From Leptospirales bacterium (GTDB taxonomy: Bacteria; Spirochaetota; Leptospiria; Leptospirales; Leptonemataceae), in contig JABABJ010000026.1 of NCBI GenBank assembly GCA_014238275.1, positions 1 through 40,837 on the forward strand: DNA of 40,837 bases. Reading direction: 5' to 3'. The translations under genes and the position numbers were made by a program. The notes beneath the pieces are model-generated. The model saw only the letters and a program-made list of their open reading frames with translations, was not told the origin of the DNA and ran no database searches. This document shows, piece by piece, positions 1-10,280 of the stretch (positions are counted from its first letter, which is position 1; each line of letters begins with the position of its first letter).

Positions 1-1079
1 AAGCAGCAGCAGCGGGAGCAACACCAGAATCAATAGCAATAGCTGTAACAGCAGCTGTAAGAGCAGCAATAGGAACAGCTGCAGCAACAGCAGGAATAAC
101 AGACCAAGCAGCAATAACTGCAATAGGAACAGCTGTAGCAGCAGCAGGGGCTGTCCAGACTGCGTTCGATAATGCTCTAGAACAAATCCTAGCTAATGAT
201 ATTGGTTCTAGGGCGGTTGTAATAGCGAAGATTATTGCCAGAGACGAACCCGATGTCATAGGTCTCCAAGAAGTGAGTACTTTTACCCTTCCAGGTGGTG
301 CTGGTGAATTGAATTTTCTTAGAGCCCTACGAAGTGCATTAACACTGGAGGGTTTGAGTTATAAAGTTGCAGTAGAAGCCAAAGGAGCAGACATAACGGT
401 TCCTACAAGTAGAGGTATGGTCTCCTACAAGAATTCCGATGTGATTCTTGTAGAAGACAGCTTGCAAGTAAGCGATAAAGAGATTAAAGCGTATGAAGCT
501 AGTATCCCTCCAATAACAGTAGCAGGAACTGTGTTAAGCTTTCCTCGCTCTTATGCAAGAGTTACCCTTCAAAGAGAGGGTGCCTCTCCATTCGTTGTAG
601 TGAACACCCACCTTGAAGCAAATCCTGCTAACCCGGCGATAGGGGCTCTCCAAGCACTTCAGCTCGGACAACTTCAAACGGTTTTGACAGCTATTGAGGG
701 ACCTGTTTTTCTAATAGGAGACCTGAACAGCTTTGCACCTGATACTGGAGTTGTAGAAACTGGAGCAACAAGTACGAGTTATGAGGCACTCATTGATGCT
801 GGATTCACAGATTCCTATCTTGAAGCAAACCCAGCTACTGAAACAACTGCTAACAGTACCTGCTGTTACAATGAGGTTTTAGATATTACTGTTGATATTA
901 CTACGTACGGACGAGTAGATCATATCCTGTATAGAGGTGAAGAGATAACTCCCTCACAAGTTAGATTTACAGGAAATGAAGCGACAGACCAAGCAAGAGT
1001 CAGGAGGACAGGTGGAGATACGAAGATATGGCCATCTGACCATTTGGGTGTTGTAGGAACATTCCCAGGTGATCTGTAG
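1..1079 (+). CDS. EEP-family secreted protein, copy 1 (5' partial)
   Basis: The frame is open from base 3 of the window, so the start codon and signal peptide lie upstream. An ATG at 273 is internal. The first ~55 visible residues are a low-complexity run of Ala with Ile, Thr, Gly and Val. The conserved domain follows. EEP-fold markers are present: a GLQEV segment (metal-binding Glu), NTHLEAN, GDLNSF and the C-terminal SDHLGVVG. This family has the DNase I/sphingomyelinase fold and hydrolyses phosphodiester or phosphomonoester bonds; the substrate here is unknown. It is a close paralogue of the gene at 1377, with long near-identical DNA stretches, so the pair arose by tandem duplication. The paralogue is a predicted lipoprotein, so this one is probably exported too (inference). 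An intrinsic terminator follows at 1144. Confidence 0.8.
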   Translation, partial: AAAAGATPESIAIAVTAAVRAAIGTAAATAGITDQAAITAIGTAVAAAGAVQTAFDNALEQILANDIGSRAVVIAKIIARDEPDVIGLQEVSTFTLPGGAGELNFLRALRSALTLEGLSYKVAVEAKGADITVPTSRGMVSYKNSDVILVEDSLQVSDKEIKAYEASIPPITVAGTVLSFPRSYARVTLQREGASPFVVVNTHLEANPANPAIGALQALQLGQLQTVLTAIEGPVFLIGDLNSFAPDTGVVETGATSTSYEALIDAGFTDSYLEANPATETTANSTCCYNEVLDITVDITTYGRVDHILYRGEEITPSQVRFTGNEATDQARVRRTGGDTKIWPSDHLGVVGTFPGDL

Positions 1080-1376
1080 ATTATATATATACATAAAATA
1101 ATATATATATAGTACACAGAGTTTACTTTTGATCTGAATGATAAAGGGAGGCGTCAAGGTACGCCTCCTTTATTATTCCTTAGAGAACCACCCCTACTCT
1201 TCCAAGATAGGGTGACTCTCTCCCCCTTCATTTTTTTACAATATAGCCAATTTCTTCTTGCATTCTAATGCAAGCCAATAAGATTGAGTCCTTTCGTTCA
1301 TTTTGACAATGAAGGAAGAGACAGGGAAATCCCTATCTCTTCAAAAATTTAATAGGAGTTTAATTTTTTTAGAATT
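1080..1376. other. Intergenic region between EEP paralogues
   Basis: The region starts with an (AT)n-rich stretch (about 1080-1112), then the terminator. A further imperfect hairpin lies at 1316-1341, with arms AAGAGA and TCTCTT and an inner GGG/CCC. A TTGACA at 1303-1308 could be a -35 element for the downstream gene, but no convincing -10 follows at 16-18 nt. Parts of the region recur in decayed form after the second paralogue (about 2517-2595). No gene is seen. Confidence 0.6.
1144..1177 (+). terminator. Rho-independent terminator after EEP copy 1
   Basis: GGAGGCGT (1147-1154) pairs perfectly with ACGCCTCC (1161-1168) across a 6-nt loop. A G-U and two A-U pairs extend the stem at its base, and a T-rich run (TTTATTATT) follows. 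A decayed version of the same structure follows the second paralogue at about 2517-2555. Confidence 0.75.
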
Positions 1377-2513
1377 ATGGTTAAAAAATATCTAATTTTT
1401 TTGTGGCTACTTGTTTTTACAGGTGGCTTTGTTAATATCCTTTCTTGTGCAAGCGATAATGGTAGTCCTGGTGATTTGCGTATCAGTACTCAGAATCTTT
1501 ATCTAGGTGCGGATTTAAGTCCCGTAGTGACAGCAATAGCAACAATAGCAGCAGGAGGACTAGCAAATCCTAGTGTTTTTATTACTAATGCTCTGGATGA
1601 TATCAGGGCTAATGATATTCCTTCTAGGGCTGTTGCAATAGCGCAGATTATTGCAAGAGAAGAACCCCATGTAATAGGTCTCCAAGAAGTAAGTAGCTTT
1701 AAATTTCCAGATGGTGATGAATTCAATTTTCTTTTGCCCCTACAAAGTGAATTAACAAAGGAGGGTTTGAATTATAAAATTGCAATAGAAGTCAAAGGAG
1801 CAGATATAACGCTTCCTGTGACTAATCCTGATGGAAGTGCTGGTATGGTCTCCTACAAGAGTTCCAATGTGATTCTTGTAGAAGACAGCTTGCAAGTAAG
1901 CGATAAAGAGATTAAAACGTATAATATGAATCTTCCTCCAATATCACTAGGAGGAACTGTGTTAAGCTTTCCTCGCTCTTATGCAAGAGCTACCCTTCAA
2001 AGAGAGGGTGCCTCTCCATTCGTTGTAGTGCACACCCACCTTGAAGCAAATCCTGCTAATTCGGATATAGAGATAATACAAGGAATTCAGGCTATAGAGC
2101 TAGGATTGGTTCTAGCTCGGATTACGGACTATCCTGTCTTTCTAATAGGAGACCTGAACAGCTTTGCACCTGATACTGGAGATGCTGCAACTGGAGCAAC
2201 AAGTAGGAGTTATGAGGCACTCGCACTCATTGCGACTGGACTCACAGATGCCTATCTTGAAGCAAACTCAGCTACTGAAACAACTGCGAATAGCACCTGT
2301 TGTTTCGAAGCAGACTTAAATATTACTGCTGAGATTACAGATTATGGACGAGTTGACCATATCCTGTATAAGGGTGAAGGGATCACAGCCTCACAAGTTA
2401 GATTTACAGGAAATGAAGTGGGAGACAGAGTAACCACAAGTACATCACCAGCAAGAACGATATGGCCATCTGACCATTTGGGTGTTGTAGGAACATTCTC
2501 AGGTGATTTGTAG
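1377..2513 (+). CDS. EEP-family predicted lipoprotein, copy 2
   Basis: A 378-aa protein with an N-terminal hydrophobic segment ending in a lipobox-like ILSC (Cys24), so it is probably a lipoprotein exported across the inner membrane. The domain opens at about residue 34 with RISTQNLYLGAD. It continues with GLQEV, HTHLEAN, GDLNSF and the closing SDHLGVVG, the order expected for the endonuclease/exonuclease/phosphatase superfamily. A vicinal Cys pair (NSTCCF) is shared with copy 1. Where copy 1 has a long Ala-rich tract, this copy has a short segment (AIATIAAGG). The start follows an AATAGGAG ribosome-binding site at some distance. The phosphohydrolase fold is well supported. The substrate (nucleic acid, sphingomyelin or phosphoinositide) cannot be told from sequence. 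Confidence 0.82.
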   Translation: MVKKYLIFLWLLVFTGGFVNILSCASDNGSPGDLRISTQNLYLGADLSPVVTAIATIAAGGLANPSVFITNALDDIRANDIPSRAVAIAQIIAREEPHVIGLQEVSSFKFPDGDEFNFLLPLQSELTKEGLNYKIAIEVKGADITLPVTNPDGSAGMVSYKSSNVILVEDSLQVSDKEIKTYNMNLPPISLGGTVLSFPRSYARATLQREGASPFVVVHTHLEANPANSDIEIIQGIQAIELGLVLARITDYPVFLIGDLNSFAPDTGDAATGATSRSYEALALIATGLTDAYLEANSATETTANSTCCFEADLNITAEITDYGRVDHILYKGEGITASQVRFTGNEVGDRVTTSTSPARTIWPSDHLGVVGTFSGDL

Positions 2514-2598
2514 ATTAAGGGATGGTGCCAAGGTACGTCTCCCCTTTCCTTTTTTTATGAAGAAGGAATAGACAGGAAATCTCTTTGTCCCCTCTGTT

Positions 2599-4404
2599 CT
2601 AGTCGCGTTTTAGAACGGCTAGAAAGGCTTCTTGGGGTATATCGACCCTCCCTATCTGTTTCATTTTTCTCTTGCCTTCTTTTTGCTTTTCCAGTAGCTT
2701 TCTTTTGCGTGTAATATCTCCTCCATAGCATTTTGCAGTGACATTTTTACGAAGCGGGGAAATATTTTCGCGGGCAATGACCTTAGAGCCAATGCTTGCT
2801 TGAATCGGTATCTGAAACTGATGTCGAGGAATCAAATCCTTCAGCCTTTCAATTAAGCGCCTCCCTCTCTGCTCAGCTTGGCTCTTATGAACGATGCTTG
2901 CAAGTGCATCTACAGGCTCACCGTTAACTAAAATATCAAGTTTCACGAGGGTATTTTCCGAAAAACCAGCGGATTCATAATCCAAGGAGGCAAAACCACT
3001 CGAACAAGACTTCAGTCTGTCATAAAATTCAAAGATCAACTCAGCAAGGGGAATATGATACATCAGTTCAACCCTTTGATTGGCAAGATAGCTAATGTTT
3101 AGTTGTATACCACGCTTTTCCTGTAAAAGTGCAAAGATCTTTCCCAAATAAGATTGCGGTGTAATGATCACAGCCTTTGCCATAGGCTCTTCCATTCGAG
3201 TGATTTGTGTGGAATCTGGCCATCGGGAGGGATTATCTATCAGTAGCTCCTTTCCTTTCGTATCATAAAGACGATAACAGACAGAGGGTGCTGTGCTAAG
3301 AAGGTCGAGATGAAACTCACGCCTAAGCCTTTCTTGAATGATTTCCATGTGAAGAAGTCCAAGGTACCCAACTCGAAGCCCAAAACCAAGGGCTGGAGAG
3401 CTCTCTTGTTCAAAAGAAAGGGAAGAATCATTTAGCTTGAGTCTATCCATAGCATCCTTAAAATTCTCAAAATCATCCCCTTGTATTGGGAAAAGACCCG
3501 CAAATACCATAGGGCATGCCTCTCGATAGCCAGGGAGAGGATCATCTGAAGGATCATCTGCATTCGTTACTGTATCTCCTACTCGGGTATCTTCAATGGT
3601 TTTTATGCCAGCGATTACGTATCCCACCTCTCCTGTCTTGAGCTCTGGAACGGGTTGGTTGCAAAGGGATGATATTCCTATTTCATTCGTTTGGAATTTC
3701 CTCCCTGTACTCATCATCTGTATTTTATCTCTGGTTTGGAGAGAGCCATCAAAGATACGTATCTTCATCACAGCCCCCGCAAAGGAATCATAATAAGAGT
3801 CATAGACAAGAGCTCGAAGAGGAGCTTGACTGTTTCCTTGAGGTGGCGGAATAATATCTGCAATTCGATCTAAAAGCTCTATAACATTTTCACCAGTACG
3901 AGCTGATACAGGAATGGCAAGTTCAGGATCCAATCCAAGACTTTCCTGAATGAGATTACGAGTCCTATTTATATCTGCAGAAGGGAGGTCAATTTTATTG
4001 ATTACAGGAAGTATGCTTAGTTGATTCTCCATAGCCAGATAGAGATTGGATAGGGTCTGAGCTTCGATTCCCTGAGAAGCATCCACCAGTAAAAGTGCTC
4101 CCTCACAAGCAGCTAGAGAACGAGATACTTCGTATGTAAAATCAACATGGCCAGGGGTATCAATGAGATTGTACAAATATTCTTTACCATCAGAGCGACG
4201 TTTCCATTGAAAAGAAACAGAATTGGATTTAATGGTAATACCCCTCTCTCTCTCAAGCTCCATGCTGTCTAAGACCTGATCCTTCTGGGTTCGAGCATCT
4301 GTGACCTGAGCAAGCTCTAAAATACGGTCAGCAAGGGTGCTTTTACCATGATCAATATGGGCTATAATCGAAAAATTTCGTACTGATTCATTCTTTCCAT
4401 TCAT
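2599..4404 (-). CDS. lepA: Elongation factor 4 (back-translocating GTPase LepA)
   Basis: Cytosolic, ribosome-associated GTPase of about 601 aa, close to the family's usual 600. G-domain motifs at the N-terminus are AHIDHGKST (G1), DTPGHVDF (G3) and NKIDLP (G4). The EF4-specific C-terminal domain follows, with a basic tail ([23 protein letters not shown] split by small residues). I place the start at the ATG at 4404 ([10 protein letters not shown]); an in-frame ATG at 4416 would add four residues. It is transcribed away from the secreted-protein gene at 4514 with about 100 nt between them. EF4 is known to act on stalled or mistranslocated ribosomes under stress. Confidence 0.96.
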   Translation of the reverse strand: MNGKNESVRNFSIIAHIDHGKSTLADRILELAQVTDARTQKDQVLDSMELERERGITIKSNSVSFQWKRRSDGKEYLYNLIDTPGHVDFTYEVSRSLAACEGALLLVDASQGIEAQTLSNLYLAMENQLSILPVINKIDLPSADINRTRNLIQESLGLDPELAIPVSARTGENVIELLDRIADIIPPPQGNSQAPLRALVYDSYYDSFAGAVMKIRIFDGSLQTRDKIQMMSTGRKFQTNEIGISSLCNQPVPELKTGEVGYVIAGIKTIEDTRVGDTVTNADDPSDDPLPGYREACPMVFAGLFPIQGDDFENFKDAMDRLKLNDSSLSFEQESSPALGFGLRVGYLGLLHMEIIQERLRREFHLDLLSTAPSVCYRLYDTKGKELLIDNPSRWPDSTQITRMEEPMAKAVIITPQSYLGKIFALLQEKRGIQLNISYLANQRVELMYHIPLAELIFEFYDRLKSCSSGFASLDYESAGFSENTLVKLDILVNGEPVDALASIVHKSQAEQRGRRLIERLKDLIPRHQFQIPIQASIGSKVIARENISPLRKNVTAKCYGGDITRKRKLLEKQKEGKRKMKQIGRVDIPQEAFLAVLKRD

Positions 4405-4513
4405 CTTACGATACATCTATGACCTCAGAGGGCTTTTCGTGTCAAGCTCATTTATCAAACTTGTGGGTGTATGAGAAAATACTCGGCAAATATGAAAGAG
4501 GTTTTCTCTATTT

Positions 4514-5452
4514 TTGCCGAATCTAATAACAGTGGGATGTGTGAATTGTAGCTTTCTGTTTTATAAGGGAATATACAGACAGCTTTGTGGATTCATTGTA
4601 CTGATTTTTTTCCTTTTATTGCCTCATCATAGCTTTGGAAAAAACAGCGAGAAGAAATCAAAACGATACATAGATAAGAAAAATAATAAAGAAGGAGTTG
4701 ATTGGATCAGAGGTGAGGTGTATTCCTCTGCTAAGATCGTTCTTCCTCTTCTGAATCACCCTGAGAATCGTAGCTGGAAAAATTTTTCCAGCATAGCAGA
4801 AGCAAGGGAAGCCGCACGTTTGCAAGCCAAAGAAAAGGCAGAAATTCGTTTAACCTCCCTGATTTATGAACTAAGACTCAATTCTTATCTGCGAATTTCT
4901 GAGCTTCTCCAAAAAGATCAACATTTTCTCAAAAGAATGAGTAGCCTTCCCTCTCGCTTTATCATAGCAGAAAGACGTACAGGAGAGGGCTATGTGATTC
5001 TGACTCTCAGGATGCCTTTTTTAGGAGCGAAAGGACTCTACAGCCTCTTACTCCATCAAGGCTATGCCTCTGAAGAGCCCCCTGAAATTGAGCATTCATC
5101 CCCTCCCGATTCTATCAGTAGCTTGATCTTTGATCTTCGCCATCTCAAAGATTTTCAACCCTCTTTGACACCAAGCATTTATACTCGACAAGGAAGAAAA
5201 ATTTACTCACCTGAGATTGCAGGACGTCAGTGTACAGTCCAAACTGGTATGGTTTCCTATCGCACATCTCTTGAAAAGGCTCAAGATGATAAAAGAGCTG
5301 GGAATCACCCCTATTATAGCTTTGCATTGGGGCTAGCAGGACCTGGCCGAAGTAGTTTTAGCCTACAAGATAGCGATTCTCAAAGGATATTGGGTAGCAT
5401 CTCCGGAAGGAATACATTAAAGCAGTGCAAGATATTTTTGCTTATCCAATAG
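4514..5452 (+). CDS. Predicted secreted protein, LPP20-like N-terminal half
   Basis: The ORF begins with a TTG at 4514; GTG codons at 4532 and 4541 are alternatives, and none has a strong ribosome-binding site. A hydrophobic segment (about residues 27-40, GFIVLIFFLLLPHHSFG) looks like a signal peptide. The mature part starts with a Lys-rich stretch, then a region with the pattern of LPP20/FlgP-like envelope proteins: many charged Ala-rich residues (EAREAARLQAKEKAE), then a GEGYVILTLRMPF strand. The C-terminal ~100 residues end in a segment with regularly spaced Ser-Asp and Lys-Gln-Cys that I do not recognise. Export is fairly safe, the family assignment tentative and the function unknown. The stop codon lies inside the left arm of a hairpin (5443-5471). 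Confidence 0.6.
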   Translation: MPNLITVGCVNCSFLFYKGIYRQLCGFIVLIFFLLLPHHSFGKNSEKKSKRYIDKKNNKEGVDWIRGEVYSSAKIVLPLLNHPENRSWKNFSSIAEAREAARLQAKEKAEIRLTSLIYELRLNSYLRISELLQKDQHFLKRMSSLPSRFIIAERRTGEGYVILTLRMPFLGAKGLYSLLLHQGYASEEPPEIEHSSPPDSISSLIFDLRHLKDFQPSLTPSIYTRQGRKIYSPEIAGRQCTVQTGMVSYRTSLEKAQDDKRAGNHPYYSFALGLAGPGRSSFSLQDSDSQRILGSISGRNTLKQCKIFLLIQ

Positions 5453-5471
5453 AATTTTAAGCTATTGGATA
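5443..5471. terminator. Hairpin at the end of the secreted-protein gene
   Basis: TATCCAATAG (5443-5452, including the TAG stop) is a perfect inverted repeat of CTATTGGATA (5462-5471) with a 9-nt loop. No T-run follows, so it could be a weak or Rho-assisted terminator or an mRNA-stabilising structure before pyrG. Confidence 0.45.
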
Positions 5472-5578
5472 GCCAAACATAAGCGAAAGAGAGGCTTCTA
5501 CACACTTTTTCAAGAAGAAACTAGACAGTAAAAGAGAATCTTAGGAATCTGCCGAGAGCATTCTTGAGAGCTTTCTAA

Positions 5579-7207
<1,629 letters not shown>

Positions 7208-7227
7208 CCTCGTAAAAGCTAAAAAAG

Positions 7228-8064
7228 ATGAAGATACAGGAGCGAACATTCTTAAAAGAGACTCAAATAGGTGGAGAAAATCCCTTCTTTTTGATCGCAG
7301 GTCCTTGTGTAATTGAAAGCCGTGATATGATATCCAGAGTATGCGAAACTGTGAAAAAAGTTACGGAAGAACTTGGGATAGTATATGTTTTCAAGAGTAG
7401 TTTTGATAAGGCAAACCGTTCCTCAGGAGAAAGTCTCAGGGGACCAGGTCTGGAGGCAGGCCTCCGTGATTTAGAATACATTAAAAATCATTTTGATGTA
7501 CCAATCCTGACAGATGTCCATGAGGTAAACCAAGTTTCTTCTGTTGCAGAAATAGCTGATATACTTCAGATACCAGCTTTTTTATGCCGCCAGACGGATC
7601 TCTTGAGTGAATGTGCACGAACAGAGAGATGGGTCAACGTTAAAAAGGGACAGTTCCTAGCTCCTTCAGATTGTAAAAGTATTATCGAAAAAATCCGAAG
7701 CTGCGGCTCAGAAAGGTTTTTGATAACCGAGCGAGGGACATCCTTTGGGTATCATGATTTAGTTTTTGATCCCCGCTCTATTGAAATCCTACACTCTCAT
7801 AACATACCTGTCATAATGGATGGGACCCATAGTACACAAAGAATCGGGGGAGGAAAAGAAAGCGGGGGGAATAGAGACCTTGTACCCCTCTTGACACGGA
7901 CAGCCGTAGCTGCGGGGGTAGAGGGAGTTTTTATGGAGCTTCATCCCGATCCATCTCAGGCATGGTCTGATGCTGCAAGCCAATATTACTTGGATAAGGC
8001 TCCTGAACTGATTCGAAAACTTTATGACCTTGATAGATTTATCAAGACCCATCCCATTCTTTGA
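7228..8064 (+). CDS. kdsA: 3-deoxy-8-phosphooctulonate synthase (KDO-8-P synthase)
   Basis: A 278-aa enzyme condensing phosphoenolpyruvate with arabinose-5-phosphate to give KDO-8-phosphate, the committed step to the inner-core sugar of LPS. Motifs are AGPCVIES, KSSFDKANRSS, TDVHE, FLCRQTDLL, DGTHSTQ and FMELHPDPSQAWSD. Cys27 in AGPCVIES marks the metal-dependent subclass (the Aquifex type); the Escherichia coli type has Asn there. The other expected metal ligands are visible: His in DGTHS, Glu in MELHPDP and the following Asp. It lies 20 nt after pyrG on the same strand. Its presence implies an LPS-bearing outer membrane, as in Leptospira and unlike Borrelia or Treponema. Confidence 0.95.
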   Translation: MKIQERTFLKETQIGGENPFFLIAGPCVIESRDMISRVCETVKKVTEELGIVYVFKSSFDKANRSSGESLRGPGLEAGLRDLEYIKNHFDVPILTDVHEVNQVSSVAEIADILQIPAFLCRQTDLLSECARTERWVNVKKGQFLAPSDCKSIIEKIRSCGSERFLITERGTSFGYHDLVFDPRSIEILHSHNIPVIMDGTHSTQRIGGGKESGGNRDLVPLLTRTAVAAGVEGVFMELHPDPSQAWSDAASQYYLDKAPELIRKLYDLDRFIKTHPIL

Positions 8065-8162
8065 TTACAGATTCTCTAATACAAATCCATACTTTTCATA
8101 AGGGACATAATACGTTTCACGTGCAACAAAAGGGAGTAGAGACAAAATCACAGATTTTTCGA

Positions 8163-8726
8163 TTAAGGATTCACTCTTTCGGAAAAGGAAATATCTCGCA
8201 AATCGATACGGATCTTATCTCCTTTTTGGATGAAGAGAGGAACCATTACCTCGCCTCCTGTCTCTACAGTAATTCTCTTTCGTGCAGTTCCCACTGTATC
8301 TCCTTTCAGAGCATCTTCAGCATAACTGACCTCTAGTTCGATAAAATTTGGGGGTATCACACTAATAGCTTTTCCTTCATGAAAATTGATCTCAAAGTGT
8401 GCTGATTCTTTCATGAAAGGAAGAATATCTTCAATCATCTCTACTGGGATGGAAAACTGCTCGTAATCATCTTTGTCCATAAAGACAATAGAATCACCAT
8501 CTCTATAGAGAAACTGCATATAACGTTTCTCCAGTTCAGCATCTTCGACCTTCTCGGATGACTTGAAAGTGCGTTCAATTATATTTCCCTTGGGAATATG
8601 CTTCAACTTCGTCCTTACAAATGCACTTCCCTTTCCTGGATTTACAAATTGAGAAAAACTTACAGAATATAGCACTCCTCCTATTTTGAGAACAAGTCCT
8701 TTTTTAATATCAACAGCTTGTATCAT
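8163..8726 (-). CDS. efp: Translation elongation factor P
   Basis: I place the start at the ATG at 8726 (MIQAVDIKKG), giving 187 aa, the normal EF-P length. An upstream in-frame extension to 8816 adds 30 residues that do not belong to the family. AGGA lies upstream of the ATG. EF-P enters the ribosomal E site and relieves stalling at polyproline. The three beta-barrel domains are all present, ending in the KGDKIRIDLRDISFSERV signature. The tip lysine that is modified in other bacteria is Lys32 in NPGKGSAF; no EpmA/EpmB modification gene is in this window. Upstream, 8769-8795 carries a short direct repeat (AATAGAAAGGC, about two copies). Confidence 0.95.
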   Translation of the reverse strand: MIQAVDIKKGLVLKIGGVLYSVSFSQFVNPGKGSAFVRTKLKHIPKGNIIERTFKSSEKVEDAELEKRYMQFLYRDGDSIVFMDKDDYEQFSIPVEMIEDILPFMKESAHFEINFHEGKAISVIPPNFIELEVSYAEDALKGDTVGTARKRITVETGGEVMVPLFIQKGDKIRIDLRDISFSERVNP

Positions 8727-8913
8727 ATTAGTTGAATCCTGCCTTTCAATCAAGCCTACAATAGGCAATAGAAAGGCAATAGAAAGGCAGTATTTTTTAT
8801 TCCAGCTTCCTGTCAAATATTTTATATTGGAGGATATTTATATTAGAGGATTATGAAATCCACGGTGAGAAGGCTTACGGTGAGAATGCTACAGTAAGAA
8901 ACCCACTTAGGAT

Positions 8914-8953
8914 GTGAGAAATCCCTCTGAAGACGGAAACAGGGATTTCTCAC
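8914..8953. terminator. Long perfect inverted repeat after the SpsF-type gene
   Basis: GTGAGAAATCCCT (8914-8926) and AGGGATTTCTCAC (8941-8953) form a 13-bp perfect stem with a 14-nt loop. It overlaps the stop of the minus-strand gene ending at 8950, so it probably ends or protects that mRNA, although no U-run follows. Just upstream (about 8862-8893) a 16-nt unit containing ACGGTGAGAA occurs twice in tandem. Confidence 0.5.
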
Positions 8954-9693
8954 GAAGCTATACTTACTGGTTTTTGACGTATATTTTGATTTGCCATAAA
9001 AAGCTCAGGACAATATTGATAAAGGGTAAGAAGCTGCATAAGAGTGAAATCAGGGCCAAGATAAGAAAACACAGAGCTTACCACTTTCCAGTCTTCCCAG
9101 GTATCTATGGTTAATCGAGGACTTTCGCTAAATGGAAGAGTTGCTCCAAAAGGATGCCCAGGACACCTAAGATCAAACAAATGAGGATTCCTTTTTATAT
9201 GAAGACTCACATGTTCCTTATACGAGGGAGAATCTGGCAAAGGAGTCTTCATCAAAGCATCAAAACGAAAGGCCTCTACTGCTGTCCCTAAGGGAAGTCC
9301 CGAAAAAGAAAGAAAATCCCCTCCTCCTGCAATCAAAGCAGAAATAGTCTGGCTTGCTACTTCTGGATCCACACATGGATTATCAGCTGTGGCTCGCACA
9401 ATGATATCCAAATTCCAATGAGAAGCTGCCTGACGATACCTCTGACGAACATCCTTCTCTGAGCCATGAAAGAAAGCTATCGAGCGATCTTCACACCATT
9501 GTATCAGCTCTTGATCTTTAGAAGGTACAAGAAGAACCGTAGGGAAATTACTGTCTATACGGGAAAGCCTTCGATAGACATGCTCCAAGAGAGAAAAACT
9601 TTGTTCGTCAGGTATTCCTTGATAGATCTTCCTAGGGAATCGAGTGGAATTGCTTCGAGCTTGGATTAGGATTCCTATACGTGGAAACTTCAT
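8950..9693 (-). CDS. SpsF-type cytidylyltransferase-like protein
   Basis: A 247-aa protein with the nucleotidyltransferase signature IGILIQARSNSTRFPRK (the ARxxSxRxPxK nucleotide-binding loop) at residues 7-23. A metal/nucleotide motif VRATADNPCVDP follows at about 112-123. This is the COG1861 SpsF/CMP-KDO-synthetase-like group, which activates sugars for surface polysaccharide or flagellar glycans. It ends with two hydrophobic-aromatic helices (LTLYQYCPELF). It is transcribed divergently from the DCC gene at 9861. The exact sugar is unknown. KdsA lies about 1 kb away, but a role as the KDO cytidylyltransferase is not supported, because true KdsB has a different motif set. Confidence 0.8.
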   Translation of the reverse strand: MKFPRIGILIQARSNSTRFPRKIYQGIPDEQSFSLLEHVYRRLSRIDSNFPTVLLVPSKDQELIQWCEDRSIAFFHGSEKDVRQRYRQAASHWNLDIIVRATADNPCVDPEVASQTISALIAGGGDFLSFSGLPLGTAVEAFRFDALMKTPLPDSPSYKEHVSLHIKRNPHLFDLRCPGHPFGATLPFSESPRLTIDTWEDWKVVSSVFSYLGPDFTLMQLLTLYQYCPELFMANQNIRQKPVSIAS

Positions 9694-9860
9694 ACTTGGT
9701 TTTCTCTATCGTCTACAGAGTAAAGCAAGTATACAATAGCAACTAAAATATCAAATCTTTCTTGTAAAAACATAAAGTTGTTTTCAAGTGGCTAGACTCT
9801 TTTTTTTTCTCCTAATAGTAAAGATTTTTTGACTCAAAACTGCTTATTTTTCGATAACTA

Positions 9861-10280
9861 ATGAAATATTCTCCTAAAGAAGCTTCTATCATTTTTTATG
9901 ATGGAGAATGTATTTTTTGTAGCAGGTGTGTCCATTTTGTTTTAGCTAGGGATCATAAGCATATCTTTCGTTTTGCAGCACTTCAGGGGAAGACAGCCCA
10001 TTCTCTTCTTCCAAAAGAGCTCATTTCTCAGCCAGACTCAATTGTATTATATGAAAACACAAGAGTTTTTCTTCGTTCGAAAGCTGTTTTACAGATCCTC
10101 AATCGACTTGGAGGAGGATGGAAAGTGGCATCTTTGATAGGAAAGATGATCCCGTCCCCTATCCTGGATTTTTTCTATCGTTGGATAGCAAATCATCGCC
10201 TGAATAAAAAATTTCAAAAAAATGTGCAAGGCTCTTGTCAAATACTTTCTTCTGAGGAAAAGAGGTGGTTTTGGGACTGA
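9861..10280 (+). CDS. DCC-family thiol-disulfide oxidoreductase (DUF393)
   Basis: A 139-aa protein starting with IIFYDGECIFCSRCVHFVL. The DxxC...C layout (FYDGECIFC) defines the DCC/YuxK family, a thioredoxin-like fold. The pattern FRFAALQGKTA and the C-terminal YRWIANHRLNKKF are also typical. The role is redox chemistry on unknown partners, probably cytosolic or membrane-associated. The 3' end overlaps the convergent NAGS gene by 43 nt (10238-10280), so the two 3' ends are antisense to one another. No ribosome-binding site is obvious upstream, and the ATG at 9861 is the first good start. Confidence 0.83.
   Translation: MKYSPKEASIIFYDGECIFCSRCVHFVLARDHKHIFRFAALQGKTAHSLLPKELISQPDSIVLYENTRVFLRSKAVLQILNRLGGGWKVASLIGKMIPSPILDFFYRWIANHRLNKKFQKNVQGSCQILSSEEKRWFWD

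Noticed and set aside
8061-8336. 91-codon plus-strand ORF after kdsA
   Set aside because: It is largely antisense to efp, whose protein is unmistakable, and has no domain of its own.
8727-8816. N-terminal extension of EF-P by 30 residues
   Set aside because: The family starts at MIQAVDIKKG. The extension is not conserved and overlaps a short DNA repeat.
8950-9693. KdsB (CMP-KDO synthetase)
   Set aside because: The sequence belongs to the SpsF/COG1861 group. Closeness to kdsA is not enough to assign KDO as the substrate.
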